Below are positions 45,753 through 59,047 of a stretch of 64,000 nt of DNA, piece by piece. Positions within the stretch are counted from its first letter, which is position 1, and every line of letters begins with the position of its first letter. Under the pieces are notes generated by a model that saw nothing but the letters and a program-made list of their open reading frames with translations, was not told the origin of the DNA and did no database searches. The position numbers and the translations under genes are program-made. Source of the stretch: Macrocybe gigantea (taxonomy: Eukaryota; Basidiomycota; Agaricomycetes; Agaricales; Callistosporiaceae); the NCBI GenBank assembly GCA_011319805.1, contig SJRY01000260.1:372001-436000 (forward strand). The letters run 5' to 3'.

Positions 45753-48700
45753 TCAGATAAAGACCACAAGCTCATCGCCAGGACGGACTGTTGCCTGTTC
45801 TCGAATGTTTTTCCCAAGCCTTTTCACAACCTTTCCTACATTTGATTCACCTGCTCTAATAGAAATTTCCGCTTTCATGGCCTCGAGCAATAGCAGCACA
45901 TCATCTGGGGATTTCACTGCATCTCCTGGCTGGCACTTAATCTTCCAGACGGACGCGAATACGGACGCTCGGAGAATGTCGCGACCTGCATCGGCTTGGA
46001 GAAAGTCTTTTTAAAAACGATGACGTTGTGAGAAACTCTATTTCTCACCCTCGTCCGGATGTTGACTAGCGTTGTCAGCGGGACCACTCTTTCGTTTTGT
46101 CTGTTCCCACCCCTCGAGCAATTCCCGTTCTCTACAGAGACGTGACGCGAATCCGGTATTGCGGAATATCTAATAACTCACCGATTTTCCGTTTCTATTC
46201 GTGCTCGTAATTGTCTCTGTCGTACCACAGCAACCTCGTCGGCTATGTCGGCCGTGAACGAGGCGTATCTCTTCATCGAGAAGCTAGTCTCTTCAATCTG
46301 AACAAATAGGGCATTAATCTCTCTGCGCGCCAAAAAAGATAGCCAGTTTAACCTTGAAGCTATACCGACCCATATCAAATTCGCGTTCAAACTGATGGCT
46401 GACTTTCACTCTGATGCCTCTAGTAGCCTCTCGAAAGACGCACCAGAAGATACTCAGCTTCACTGACCGGCACGAAATGCACCTGTCGATCGCTTGTCAA
46501 GTCAATCGAGGACTGTCAGGTCTGGTACTCACTTGATCAAAGCACCGAAGTAGCCATGGTTTGTTGGAATTGAAGCTCCGTCCTGCTCCCAGGGATGCCA
46601 GGTTGGTAACGTTCTGCCGTATAGTTGGTAGCCTCCAGGAGACTCCACCGGATATATCGCGGCTACAGGTCCTGCAATTCCGATAGCACCCTGTTACAGG
46701 AAATACTACGTGGTGAGCATACACACGTCCGATGAGGGTTGGACGAAGACCTACTCTGGGCGTGTATGTTCTCGACGGATTCATTTTCTGGCCATTTAAT
46801 CTACATCGAGGATCGATCTCGGGATTGGGTGAGCAGGATGACGCAAGAATTGCAAGACCGAAGCGTCCTCACGGGAACCATGAACGGGCATGCCAAGTAA
46901 AAGCCAACGCCAAGAACGATCTATAAAGACGTTGAAGGTCTTGTCGCAACGAGAGGGAGTCCAACTTACCCAATCGGATTCGATTAACTTTGAAAGGGCT
47001 TCGGGCGGACCGCCTGTAAGTCCATTATTGCTGGCAAGATATTCGATATTACTAGGGAGGTATACAGCCTCTGAACGGACTGTTTTCATATATCGGGTCA
47101 ACGCCTCGCGATTCCAACGATCATCAAGTACGATTGGAAAAGTTATCCGCCTTCCCGGAAACTCTAAGTTATTCACCGATTTCGGTAGGGACTCGTAAGC
47201 GGACACAAGATGAGCAAGGAAATCATTCTGGGATATAACTTCGGGTTCGTAATGACACTATAGGAGACTTAACGCTAGAATGAAGGGCCTAATCGGAACG
47301 ACTCACCATGATCGACCGGATGCATGGACAGACGGAAACGGTTCCACGTATCTTCTTATTTGTGATTATCGATTCAAACGTATGTATCAGCGCACGGCAT
47401 TCGACGCTCAATTGCATCGTCCCAAACTCGACAAGGATAGCAGAGTCTCCTGCCTTATAATAAGTTCAGTTCATGTACGCCAATCGGCAAACGCTGTTCT
47501 TCACCTGCCGAAATACGACTCTATCCTCGTTTGTCCCAAAGGCGTTGAGGATCGGTGACTCAGGAATGTCATTTACATGTGTCGGCAGACCGTTGGAAAC
47601 CACATGCTGGTCTCCGAGAGCAAGCAACTCCACGGCCCTCATCCACTTCAAGTAACCGCGTTTCGAGTCTTGAGCGGTCTGCCACGAAACTCTTCGGAAT
47701 TCGACCTCGTCTCCTGGGCTCAACTGGCCAAGTTTCCACCTGAATTGGACGTGAGTTAGGTAAGTTTGAACCTGAAGCATTGCTTACAGATCTGCTGAGG
47801 CGACAGTGCTCATGCAGAGGTAGCCTCCCATGTCAGGACCTTCCAGGCCGAGAATGACTGGGATGTCACCATTGATGTTGATCGTGCCGACTGCGTAGCC
47901 ATTATCGAGGATGTTACTCGGATGGGAGCCTCCTTCACCGCCGTTTTCTCTAGCCCAACTGATCGGATTGGGAGACTGAAGTCGAATGCCCATACGGTTA
48001 CTGGCAGGACTGACTTCGTATGTAGTGAAATAAAATCCCTGTATTCCTTCTTTGGTGACGAATTCTTCATCGTCGTGTGGTCCTGCGAGTACGCAAATCA
48101 CCCAGTGCGAGGGATATTTCGGGATCAGGGCGTCTGGCAAAGTTACCACCGGCTGGCGCCCCAACGTCTCGGGACCGCATTCTCCCAGGGCAATCTCGTC
48201 TCCTGGAAGTAATGATCTTCCCTATTACACAAAAGGTCTGTGGGAATCCTGGCGCGAGAGGTGAGTATTCCTGACCTGGTAACCACCTAATCCCATGGAT
48301 GTCGATTTGGACCCAAGATAGGCCGGAATGTTAGGAAAACCGCCTCGGATGTTCACATATGTGCGGAAGCCAGATGAGCGTTTTGCTTCATTGGGATTCA
48401 CCGCAAGCTGTAGTTTCCCACCTCGCGGTACGACGACAGATGACCACATATTGGCCAATCCGCCGTCGACCTTTACTAGAACATCTCTGCCTGTGACGGA
48501 AACGACCGCAGCTACATAGAACTGGAGCGCAAATTCAAACCCTGGCAGGAGAACAATTTCCAGCCCCTCGGTCATAGGCGGGTTTCCCACCAGGATGTTT
48601 CCAATGCTAAAGGCCAACGAATCCATTGGCCCGCTGCGTGGGACACCAAACCCTATTGTGCGACCTGGTAGATCCTGTACAGTAGCTTCGAGGCCCTCAT

Positions 48701-50598
48701 GAAGGACCTTGACGCTACTATGGAGGCGCTCAGCTTGGAAACCCGCATATAACTCTAGCGAGACCTACTGCGGGGTGAAATCAAAAGTATTCGAAAATTG
48801 AGTCGTCACAGAGCCACCGCAAAACTCCTTGTCACTGCATATTCTGCGAAGGTATTCGATGTTGTTTGGTGGCCCTTGTATCTTGCACAAAGACAGGGCT
48901 TGCTCGAATCGGGAGACAGCTTCCGCTCGATTACTCCCAGAGACTACGATTTTGCACAACAATGGGTCAAAGAATGGCGTGACCGAGAGACCGGTGGAGA
49001 CCTAACAGAAAACGGATTGTTTCAAGATATGCTGAAGCGGGTGTTATCGCAATAGACGCACCCAAGTCTCTATTCTAAGCCAGTCGCATTCATGCTCTTT
49101 GAGTTCGACGTGCTGAAGTAACCCTGGACTCGGCGCGAAATTCTCCGCCGGGTTTTCGGCGTATACTCGACCTTCTATAGCATGGGCGTGCTTCGCCGAG
49201 CCCTTTGCGTGCAGCGCATCATATGTGAATTGGTCCATCTCCGGCTGATCCGTCGTTATGCCTCTACCGTTCTGCTGCTCACTGATGCCTTGTCGGATCA
49301 TGAGGCGCACGAGATCCAAACCAGGGTATATAGCTTCGGTGACCGGATGTTCTACCTATAATCGATGGAACTCAATGAACGATGCGACTCCCCCAACGGA
49401 CTGATTACCTGTATGCGCGTGTTCATTTCCAGGAAGTAGAACCCTGCGGTCTCGTCGTCCACGAGAAACTCGACAGTGCCTCCGGAAGGGATGAATAACG
49501 CGAATGGAACCACAGGCTGAAGGGCATTCACCGGCAGACCCATATTTGATGAGGCGACAAAGCCTTAAAGCCGCTTCGCATATCCGTTCTCTTAATCCTG
49601 CAGGCTGTCAGGTGCCCCGAATGCTACATATCAACAAGACATGCAAGACTCGCCTGGGTGAGCCGAACAGAATGGACTCGGCGCCTCTTCGATGATCTTC
49701 TGGTGCCGGCGCTGGATGCTGCACTCCCGTTCACCCATGTGGACAACATCGCCCATGCCGTTTCCAAAGACCTACATGAAAGAGATAATTTACTTGCCTT
49801 TTGGAGCTGTTAATACATGGGTGCGCACCTGCACCTCAATGTGGTGCGACTTGGGAAAGTACTTCTCCAGGAACAGAGCTTCGTCTGCAAAGAGAGCCTA
49901 AGAGTCATGTCAATGATTTAAAGACGAAATGGACAAAAGGATGTCACCTTTGCACGCTGCTTCATCTCGGAAAATCGCTCTAACAACTCTGATGGGTTTG
50001 AGCAAACGATCATGCCCATGCCTCCTCCGCCAGCACTGGCCTTCAGCAAGACTGGATAGCCAATCCGCTCGGCAGTTCGCGACGCAGAGTCCGCGCTGTC
50101 CAATAACCCCTCAGATCCGGGCACCACGGGGACGCCAGCCTGAATAGCGACTACCCTAGCTTCGTGCTTGCGACCCATCGTTTGGATGACGTCATGTTGC
50201 GGGCCCAGCCATGTTATACCGGCCTCTAAAACCATAGACGCAAAGTCCGCATTTTCGGAAAGGAAGCCGTACCCGGGATGGAGGAGCGTCACATCATGGG
50301 ACTTGCATATGGCTATGATGGAGGGTGCGTCTAGGTAGGCCTTTGATTCGGACTCCTTCCCGCCACCCCGAGCATCCTTCTCTTCTGACAGCGCAACGGC
50401 TTCGTCCGCCATGCTGACATGTGGCGAGAGGGTATCCGAGGGGGTGTATACGGCAAGCGTGGCTATCCCCAGTTCTTTCGCCGTGCGGATGATCCGGACG
50501 GCGATTTCACCACGGTTTGCGATGAGAAGCTTTTGCTTGACGCGCGGTGGACGGATGCAGGAGTCTTCAGAGGTCACGAGCTCATGAGAGTTTGCCAT
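45753..50598 (-). CDS. Urea-carboxylase-type biotin enzyme (BC-AHS2-AHS1-BCCP)
   Basis: Multidomain protein in urea carboxylase order, without an amidase/allophanate hydrolase domain. Biotin carboxylase: [49 protein letters not shown] (ATP-grasp loop), [38 protein letters not shown] then EHPVTE across an intron, [14 protein letters not shown]2 (PxpC/KipA-like): [63 protein letters not shown]1 (PxpB/KipI-like): [54 protein letters not shown] with the biotinyl Lys. Ends PGDELVVFI. Many introns. The LamB/YcsF gene lies just upstream on the same strand, 237 bp apart. Substrate (urea, 5-oxoproline or another lactam) is not decided by sequence. Confidence 0.9.
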
Positions 50599-50835
50599 GG
50601 GAGTGTGCGATTATTCAAAAGTTTGCGGTTCGAGGCTGAAGCGCTGAAGGTGCAGAAGTCACGAAATGGACGCATTACTTTCTTGTTACACCACTATCTA
50701 TAGTGAGAGATGACGCCAATTGCATAGAGCGTGATAAGGACGGTTGACGCGGCTGCGGGGTTGCCGGATCATAGTCATGTGGCCAAGTGCCCTGATGCCT
50801 GAGGAGGGGGTCCCGTTCAGGAGTTTAATTCGGGC

Positions 50836-52164
50836 TCAATTATATCCCACTCTCGAGTTGCTCTCATCCACTATCGACTTGACAAGCTGTGCGACCTCAA
50901 CGGCATTCTGCAACAAACAGTGTAAGAGCTATTTGGGTGATAAAGGGAGCGGACTCACTGGAGTGTCCGAGTGGCAGCAGATGGTCACTTCAGTGACTCC
51001 GTCTCCGATTGGGATAAATGTTCCAGCACTGGTCGTCACGAGGTGCTGGCTTAGGAGGCTCTGTACCTGGGCACATATCGTCGTGAAATATGTATATGCG
51101 GCAGGATAAGTGAAAAACAAGCTTCGTACCCTGGTTCGGACTTCCTCAAGAGGGACGGGCTTGTGGGACCTTGTAATGAAATAGTGTTGAGTGAACCACA
51201 GCAGTCACGGGTGCAGCACAGTTGAGGTACTTCGTGATTAAAAGTTTTCCCTGTTTGTCATAATCCAAGTCCGCAAACCATTCTGAGAAAGAAACAAGAA
51301 AAGTATTTGGTGTGGGGCGCACGGCTATACAGAAGAGCCTGGCTTACCTGGAACAAATTTCACACCAGCTTCTTCTGCCGCAGCTTGATGTGCTGTGCCA
51401 GCGAGTCCCACCAGAGCTATTCGCTGTCGTTGATCCTTTTCGAATATCTTGACGACGTCGACGACTGCTCGCGCCAAGCTCAAATTGCGAGACGTCTGCC
51501 CGTATATTGCACCATGAGGCTTGATCTGATGCAACATTGTCGTCAGCAACCAGAAAGGACAGCAGGAAACCTAAAAGCGTACGTGATGGAGCGGAATATC
51601 GTACATTCGAAGAAATCCAGATAGTGCACCGACTTGATAGATAAAGCAAGACGCTAATTCATCCTGAGGGCGGGGTCGTGTCGCGTCAACCGGAGTACAT
51701 GATGGGATTGGTGGAGGCGACTCACAGGTTCCATGGCCATCTCCCTTCGCCCAAAGCCCTGGAGATCAGGCAGCGGAGGGTGCGCCCCGACATGAACGTT
51801 GTTTGCCTTTGCAAGGGCTACAGTTTTCTTCATGATAGAAAAATCTCTGCCATAGGGCACGTTGAATTCCACTTTTCGCGCGCGTCGACATCAAATACGA
51901 CATTACCCGGCATGGAATCCACAGGCAATATTGGCGGTGTGAATAAGCTTCATGAGGGCTTCATCATTCGCCTGAAGGTAAAGTAAACGGAACGAACGGA
52001 TATTGATCGCAGAATCAATGCACGCACGATGCTGTACAGAGAGAAGCCCTTAACAATAGGTCATCGTCAGCATGACACAGTTCAATGACACGAACAGGAA
52101 CAATATCCCGCACCTCTCCGAGATCGCAGTTCACAGAAGCTCGTAATGGCAGCGATGGCTGCAT
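50836..52164 (-). CDS. LamB/YcsF family protein (PxpA-like 5-oxoprolinase subunit A)
   Basis: PxpA with PxpB and PxpC forms the bacterial ATP-dependent 5-oxoprolinase. Exon 1: [17 protein letters not shown], the family's N-terminal metal/substrate motif, then after introns [124 protein letters not shown] and [20 protein letters not shown]. The C-terminus is [20 protein letters not shown] then YN. Stop at 50836 is clear, so it is separate from the downstream biotin enzyme. Start chosen because the motif follows directly. Confidence 0.9.
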
Positions 52165-54191
52165 CAGTAGTGCTGCCTGTAGGTAGAGGGGAGAGGTGAT
52201 TTAAACCAGGCTGAAGTTAGCTCCGACATTTTGACTGATCATATGGCTTTCCAGGAGGTCATGAGTCCACCAGCCTCATACTTGAAATGATGCCTAAACA
52301 TAATCAGGTAGATATCTGACCATTTGCAAGGCATATTGTCCGGAATTGGAGAAAATTATTTTCAGCACTGGACACCCGCAAAGAGGCCAGTGAGTTGCCG
52401 GACATACGCCACAGTCATGGCTATGGCCTGCACGTACCGGTCACGCTGTTCCATTTCCTTAATTTCTGCTGACTCATTTTTTTCGGCAAATGCACCTGTC
52501 ACGTGCATGGGATTTTTACCATCACACGCGTGTTGACCAAACAACGAAAAGTGATTGCTACAAAAGGCTGATGCACTAGGAACAGAAGGTATCTCCCTGG
52601 ATGCACGCCTGCGCGGGTTTGAGAGATGCCAATGCCTCTGATAAAACTTTCAAGGAAGCCGACGGAAAACAGTAGCAGGTTATATCTCAAATCCTGTACA
52701 CAAAATCGAGCGTCTCGCAGCATATCGGTACTCCGCACTAAACCAAGGCAACACATTATGCGCTTGTACCAGCGGCATCGATTAAGGAATCCTATTTTCC
52801 AGTGTTCCATGATGCTTTTAGAGGCATCGGGCCCTTTACGGATCAGTTCTTCGGACACAGCCATCGAGATTGATTTGCATTGCAGGATCCCTAGCAATCA
52901 AGGAGACCAAAGCCATGCGAACATTGCGAAGGTGACAAAGGCGACCTAGGATGGCACCGCCACTACGCGGTTCCGAGCACGCGTATGGCCTACGCTTCTG
53001 ACGGCACGCGGAATCGATGCACTCACCAAAAAGTCGAACAATGGAGCGGAACGCACACATGCTGTGTGGCGTTGACGCGTTAGATCGGATCACGATCGGG
53101 AAAGAAAAGAAAGGTAGAAGAAGCCCAGAAATTTCGCTGAATTCCGGTCGTGTCTATTCAACAGCACCCTCATCTTTGTAGGCCATGGTCTGGAGGGTTG
53201 ATCAACTCCTGCGGAGACGCATGTGATTCAAATACTACTCCTATAAAGTCTGTCTAACGATACCATCGAGCAGAATCGGGAGGCTCCCCATCATCGTTGG
53301 CGCCCGGATCCTAGTCAGCATTTCTCGCATACACTTTACCGTCAATTTAGACGCTGGCAAACACCGAACAAATTGGCCAGCTTTTGTCCCCGCGCACAAG
53401 GAGCGCGTGGTAAGGTGGAGCTTTGGGTCTAGGCACGTTCGACCAACTCCGGCTGACTAGCATCGCGAGATGCGCCCTGAGATGAACGCACTCGCTGATC
53501 TCTTAGTCGCTTCGTGAGCCATCTGCGCAGATGCGCCAGCAGAACGGGTACCGCTTCTTGGAACATTTGCGATGGAGGGGTATAAACACGTTCATGAGCC
53601 TGCCTATGATCGCTTCAATGCGTAACTCTCTGTCAGCTCGTACTCTCCTAAAATCATCGAATGGCTCTACAAAGCCTGCGCAGAGAGTTGTATGACGCCG
53701 CAAGATGTAATTGGATACGGCGCTGATGCGCGGTTAGCGAGAAGAACTCTGGCAACTGCTAATGGTACTAGCAGATGTTTGATCGAGGGACGCGACCTAT
53801 TGTGTCTTAACGTCGAGCACGCCAAATGGTCTGAAAGGGGTTATGCAACTTCAACCTAATTCAGAAACATGAGTACGGATGAACGAGAGCTAACAATGAT
53901 GAAAAAAGCCTTCATGCTCTCTATTCCTTCCATTCTGTTACCACCCAGAGAGATGCTGACGAGGAATTCTGGTATGCGACTCTTCGTTCTCGATCCAATC
54001 GTGTGATGCTTCTGAATATCGTTCTCCTTGAACCACAACTTGCGATCCGTTCGGATGATCGCTACTTGAATTTGAGTGACCCGAGTGCGATGGCTATTTG
54101 GAACTCGGACACATTACGTCTTGATTAGGACTGCCTCTTCGCTCTTCGGCCCAGCCATGTTCATGTCAGCGAACGAAAGACCAGACCGACG
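52165..54191. other. Region without recognised genes
   Basis: A minus ORF at 52499-52897 (132 codons, includes SIMEHWKIGFLNRCRWYKRI) and minus ORFs at 52362-52544 and 53856-54038 have no recognisable domains; they may be relics. Confidence 0.35.
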
Positions 54192-54914
54192 TCACTGAAG
54201 ATTACCTCGGAGGAGGAAGCATTCGCGAGTCTTCGACCCAGCCCTTGTGATTGTGACTGTGATTCCATTCCCCGGAACTCCAAAGACAAGTGATCGATTT
54301 TTCGACCGACGACGGTCGTCCGACGGTTTCGGGATCTGGCAGTTTATGACAGGTTTCGGTGCTAGCAGTCCATCGAACTCCACCAGAGGGACATCATCTT
54401 CTCTGTATTTATTCTTTCTCGTCTGCAATCTAGCGGTCCAGATCTGCCAGACTGCATTCACGAACCTCTGGCACTCCGACGACACCCACGCCGATCTCGG
54501 ACGCCGTCCTGAACAGGCTTCATAGCGATCCAGATGCTCCGGATTCGCCTGGAAGAGAAGGGGTGTGCCCTGATCCACCGAGATCGAGTTGCCAAATTCA
54601 GGCGATGGCCAAAAGTCACGCCAACCGGCAGCAGCTGCGGGAGATGGAAACACGGAGCCTGACCGGGAAAAAAAGTTCGAATCAAGAGAAGCGTTTTCGA
54701 TGGATTCGAACGAGGCGTAAAGACCGCGGACTTGCTCGTCCTCCGATGCTCGGTGTTGAGGTCGTCGCTGGTGGGGATCGACATCGCCAATGGTGTGTGC
54801 TGGGGGCGACTTGAGCAGCGTCCGAATTCCCCCAGCAGTATCGATCGTGAAACAAGATAACAGAGATGAAGGTTTCCGAGGTCCCTGTCGTGTACGTTGA
54901 ACGCTCGCAGCCAT
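54192..54914 (-). CDS. Hypothetical protein, 240 codons, single frame
   Basis: Uninterrupted minus-strand ORF, not recognised. Ser/Arg-rich N-terminus (MAASVQRTRQGPRKPSSLL), central FESIENASLDSNFFSRSG with AAAAGWRDFWPSPEFGNSI, then SECQRFVNAVWQIWTARLQT, VEFDGLLAPKP and GVPGNGITVTITRAGSK. No signal peptide or membrane span. Lack of introns is unusual for this window. Confidence 0.35.
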   Translation of the reverse strand: MAASVQRTRQGPRKPSSLLSCFTIDTAGGIRTLLKSPPAHTIGDVDPHQRRPQHRASEDEQVRGLYASFESIENASLDSNFFSRSGSVFPSPAAAAGWRDFWPSPEFGNSISVDQGTPLLFQANPEHLDRYEACSGRRPRSAWVSSECQRFVNAVWQIWTARLQTRKNKYREDDVPLVEFDGLLAPKPVINCQIPKPSDDRRRSKNRSLVFGVPGNGITVTITRAGSKTRECFLLRGNLQ

Positions 54915-56973
54915 TTCCAGGTCCCTGAGTCAAGTCCAACCACATGCAAAAAAGGCCTGGCATGCCGAGGTGATCTCAGGTGTCCGCGCTAGAGATTACG
55001 CTGTGCATATTAAGGCTAAGTTTGCGAAAACACCACCAGAAAGTTGTGCGATGAAACCGGGACGAGTCATATGTGGCCGGCATTCCGCGTTCAGATCTGT
55101 GCCCTACGAGGAGAAGGAGAGGTTGACAGTATGCTTCGACGATTCTCGGGTGTCTATGCTACTGCTGAACTTCTCTGGAGTTGCATGTCTTCTCTACGGG
55201 TGTCGAGGGAAAAGCGGGGGAAATAAAATGGAAACCGAATGAGAATTTCGGAACACGAAAGCAAAAGGCATGGGAAGCGCAAAAGAAAAAAAAAAGGAAG
55301 AAATTCAACAGAAGCAGCTCCTGCGCCGTGAGGAGATAAGGAAAAAATATGGCGAGGAGATTCGTTGACTCACTGGTGGGTGAAGCACTAGATCGTAGTG
55401 AGAACCTGCCTCTACGATGCACGATGGAGGACTCATCGCACTTGTTCAGTGTGTATGGAATGTCCGGCCAACTAGTCGTATCTTATAAGGCCTCCTTGAA
55501 GCAAAAACCATAACCGTAACGGCGGGAATACAATCAATCACAAGAGGTCCGAGAAGATCTTCTCTCGGTGGAAAGCGGCGATCCTGCGGAAAATTGCCTG
55601 CGACACCTTGAAAGCTACACTTCGCCGTGGAACGAGGGCACCCAGTTTTTCTCTAGCACCAACGTGCCCGAACTACGTAAGAAGTTCCTCCTGTATTGTT
55701 TTCGATTCCTCCCTGAACTAGCGAACAGGGAAGGGGCACGCTTTGAAGACGTACTTTTGTCTGTGTCACTCCACATTGCTCATGGGTGAATTCATTGAAA
55801 TCTGCGCCAGTTAAAAAGAGGACCGGTATTAGCCTTCAATTAAGAGCACGGATTGTCTTATAATAAAAAAAAGTAGCAATGCGCAATGCATCATTAGACG
55901 CACTAACGAGCTGTTGAAGACGCAACCCATCACGTGAGCACCGCCATTCAGAATTGAAATCGACTTGATGATGCGGCCCATGTTTCCTTTAATTGCGATC
56001 ATAATGTGCTCATTTGCCAATTCAGATGAATTTGGGGTGCACCGAAAGGAAACCTTTAATGAGGGGATATACATCACCTGCTAAGAAAGTGGCGGTAGGC
56101 ACAGATAACAGCGCACGCACGTTGAATGGCAAATTGGCGATATATCACGTGATGTATCGGCAAGTTCACGAGTATTTTCTGCAATCAGCGGATGGATTCT
56201 GTTCGACCCGTTGATAGTTGACTTTGTCCATAAAGTCGGCTGGAGGTTGTAAAGGAACACCCGGACGAGGGAGCATGAAACGTTCAAGCGCTAGCGACTC
56301 ACGGTCAGCACACGCAACATGTCATCGACACGAGGCGTCAGTCATTATCGCGCGCATTACTACATCAACGCATTGCGAACACATGCGGGGGATTCGGTTT
56401 GATTCCCAATTTACAGCATGATCACGATCTCGATAAAGCGGATGTCAGGCCCGAAGTGTTCGCAGGTCGATTGGACCACCCTGAGGCGAAATGGTGATCA
56501 CGATCACAGTCTTTTCTTTTCGGTGTGGATTCACCAGAAAAGGGGAGGGGGAAGATGGCACGAAACGTAGCTCAGGGTTCGGCTGCTGAGGACTCAAGAA
56601 AGGAAAAACGAAAACCGAGGTCCTACTATGACGCTGGGCGGAACATATCACCCCGGTCGCGTATCGTTGAACTTTTTTTTTTCTTTTTTCGACATGTCAA
56701 TTTGTCATGGGCTCGCCTCCTGTGGCTTTGACGAACACGTTGAAGTCGAGAACAAAAAAAAGGAGGAAAAAAAATGTGAACGGATCTATCAGAAAGACTC
56801 GGACGGAACCCCAGAATACCAAGCAAGCGCGCGCGCAGATTAATTTGGAGCCCGGGAGCAGGGCGAGAGACCAACGACGCTAAACCAAGATTCGCAATTG
56901 AACGGGCACAGGTTCGCGCCGATGACATTAATTGCAAAAAGACAGAAGCAGAAGAAAAAATCTATGCGAATGT
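54915..56973. other. Gene-poor region
   Basis: A plus ORF at 55568-55789 (for example PELRKKFLLYCFRFLPELAN) looks mildly coding but has no known relatives. Purine-rich runs at 55285-55310 and 56750-56775; nothing else seen. Confidence 0.35.
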
Positions 56974-58267
56974 CTAGGCGTCCGGAACGGTGCCCGAAGA
57001 GGTGACGGTGACGGTAGCGGTAGGCTGGCCGCTATCGGTGCCCTTTGCTTCGATCGCTTTCACGACGTCCATGCCTTCGACGACCTCCCCGAACACGACG
57101 TGTCTTCCATCCAACTATCAATCAGAAAAAAAAACATGAAAATGAAATCCGACAGTCAGCATGTGCTCATGTTGAAAAAAAAGGAACGGGAAAAGGTGTT
57201 GAATGGAGATGTAAAAGAGAGGCGAAATGAAAAAAGAAGCATGTCAAAGGGGTGCATGAAAATAGGTGTGAAACAGGGGAGGAGGGAAAGAAGCGGAAGA
57301 ACATGATATTTATGCACTCACCCAATCCGTCACTACGGTCGTAATGAAAAACTATGCGGCGCACGAATGTCGTTGTAGCGGAAACGATCGAGTTGTTAGT
57401 GATTGCAATATGGATAATGAGCACGCAAAAATCCAGAACGTCGGTTATCAGCATCTTCGCCGACACATGACCATGACAGAAGGAGAGAAGAGAGCTGTGT
57501 AATTATAGAAGCGTGAGCGTACCTGCGACCCGTTAGTGTTCGGCCCTGCGTTCGCCATGGATAGAACGCCGGGTCTGGAATGCTTGATTTTGAAATTTTC
57601 GTCTAGACGAAGAGAGGGAACAAAAAAAGGGTTAGTCGAGCGAAACGGAAACAGAGGATACAAAAAGATAGAAGACAGAAAATTGAATAGAATGTAGGTA
57701 GAGAAGACGCGGGGAGACAAACCGCACCGTTGAACTTGGGGCCGTATATGGAGCGTCCACCGGTGCCGTTGTGGCGCGTAAAGTCGCCTCCTTGGAGCAT
57801 AAACTGGGAAAAAAATAAGGCGAGCAAGACATGAGGTCAGACAAGAAAAAAAAAGAAGCTCAGCGCCAGCCTCGTTCCAATTAACGCACATTTGGAATGA
57901 TTCTATGGAACCCGCTGCCCGCGTAGCCGAACCCGTGCTGGCCCGTGGCGAGCTCGCGGAAGTTTTTGGTCGTTTTCGGGACAACGTCATCGTAGAGCTT
58001 GAACACGATACGGCCGGCCGGTTTCTGATTGATAGCGATGTCGAACTAGATATATGAACAGGAGATAGAGAGACCGATGGGTCCGTGTTCAGAAATTGGA
58101 AATGGTAGGCGAGGTGTGCTCACAAAGACGTTTGCCCTGTCGGAAACGAGGACGGCAGGAGAGGAATCTTCAGTACGGAGGGATTTCGAGACAAAGTAGG
58201 AAGAGACGAAGCACATGGAAACACCAGCAGACGCGCTGGTTGCAAACCTGCGGAGGAATGATGCCAT
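56974..58267 (-). CDS. Cyclophilin-type peptidyl-prolyl isomerase, mitochondrial
   Basis: [20 protein letters not shown] is an amphipathic Arg/Ser presequence, so mitochondrial import is likely. The cyclophilin domain is spread over short exons: [50 protein letters not shown] (catalytic Arg), [20 protein letters not shown] (FMxQGGDF), [28 protein letters not shown], then [21 protein letters not shown]-terminal Thr/Val-rich tail ends SSGTVPDA. Active-site residues Arg, Phe, Gln and His are present. Five or six introns; the last is A-rich. Confidence 0.94.
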
Positions 58268-59047
58268 GGTCTTTTCGTTTTTTTTTTCTGCAAAAAGGTG
58301 AGCGGAAGCTTTCTTGACAAAGAGTGTGTTGAGGTGGAAATTTGGACGCTTGTCACGTGATGAACGGAATGTCGCAAATCAACCAGTTTTTTGAATTTTC
58401 GATCGCGTATGCAATCAACTTTTGCGACTTTTTGGACCGAATCGTCATGTTTCTCTTTTCTTTTTCGATAAAAGCGCCACATTCCCGGGTTTGACTAGAA
58501 GACCTTCTTTTTCTGAAAAGATATCCGCAGTGAGCTCCTGTTCTTTACCAGATCGCTGCACCCTTTTGATATGTCAGACGTGGTCCAGGGTCATTGCCTT
58601 CTCTCCAACCCATATCGAGACCGATCGAGACCTGGAGCATCGTAGAAAATAAACTCTGAAAACGGAAAACGAATCATTAAGCAATTCTCGCGAGATTGCT
58701 GCATTCTGTTAGGCATGGGTATGCCCTGAAAGAGGAAAGATGGCTCGTTTTAGTTACGCCCGAAAATCGAGAACTCGGATCTGTCTCGACCATTTGCTCG
58801 CCAGGGAGATTCTTTATCTGAGGGTCCATTACAAATCGCGATGTCGATGAGGAAGGGACGGGGGCCACCGCCCGGAATGGGCCCGCCGAGGTGGTCCAAC
58901 CCAATCTGTACCACCAACCCCGTCCCTTCCGAGGACATGACGCAAGGTTTGTTGATTCCCTGAGGCATATAAGCAGCCCTCGTTTGGGCATCCTCCCCCC
59001 GCCATCCCGACTCCGGTTGTTGATTCCCAGACACCTGGCTTTGCGCG
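58268..59047. other. Divergent promoter region
   Basis: Between the cyclophilin (minus) and BTB (plus) genes. Minus-strand ORFs at 58677-59113 are not recognised. Confidence 0.35.

Noticed and set aside
50598..50836. PxpA and the biotin enzyme as one fused gene
   Set aside because: The PxpA frame ends in a clear stop at 50836 after a normal C-terminus, and a good start follows at 50598.
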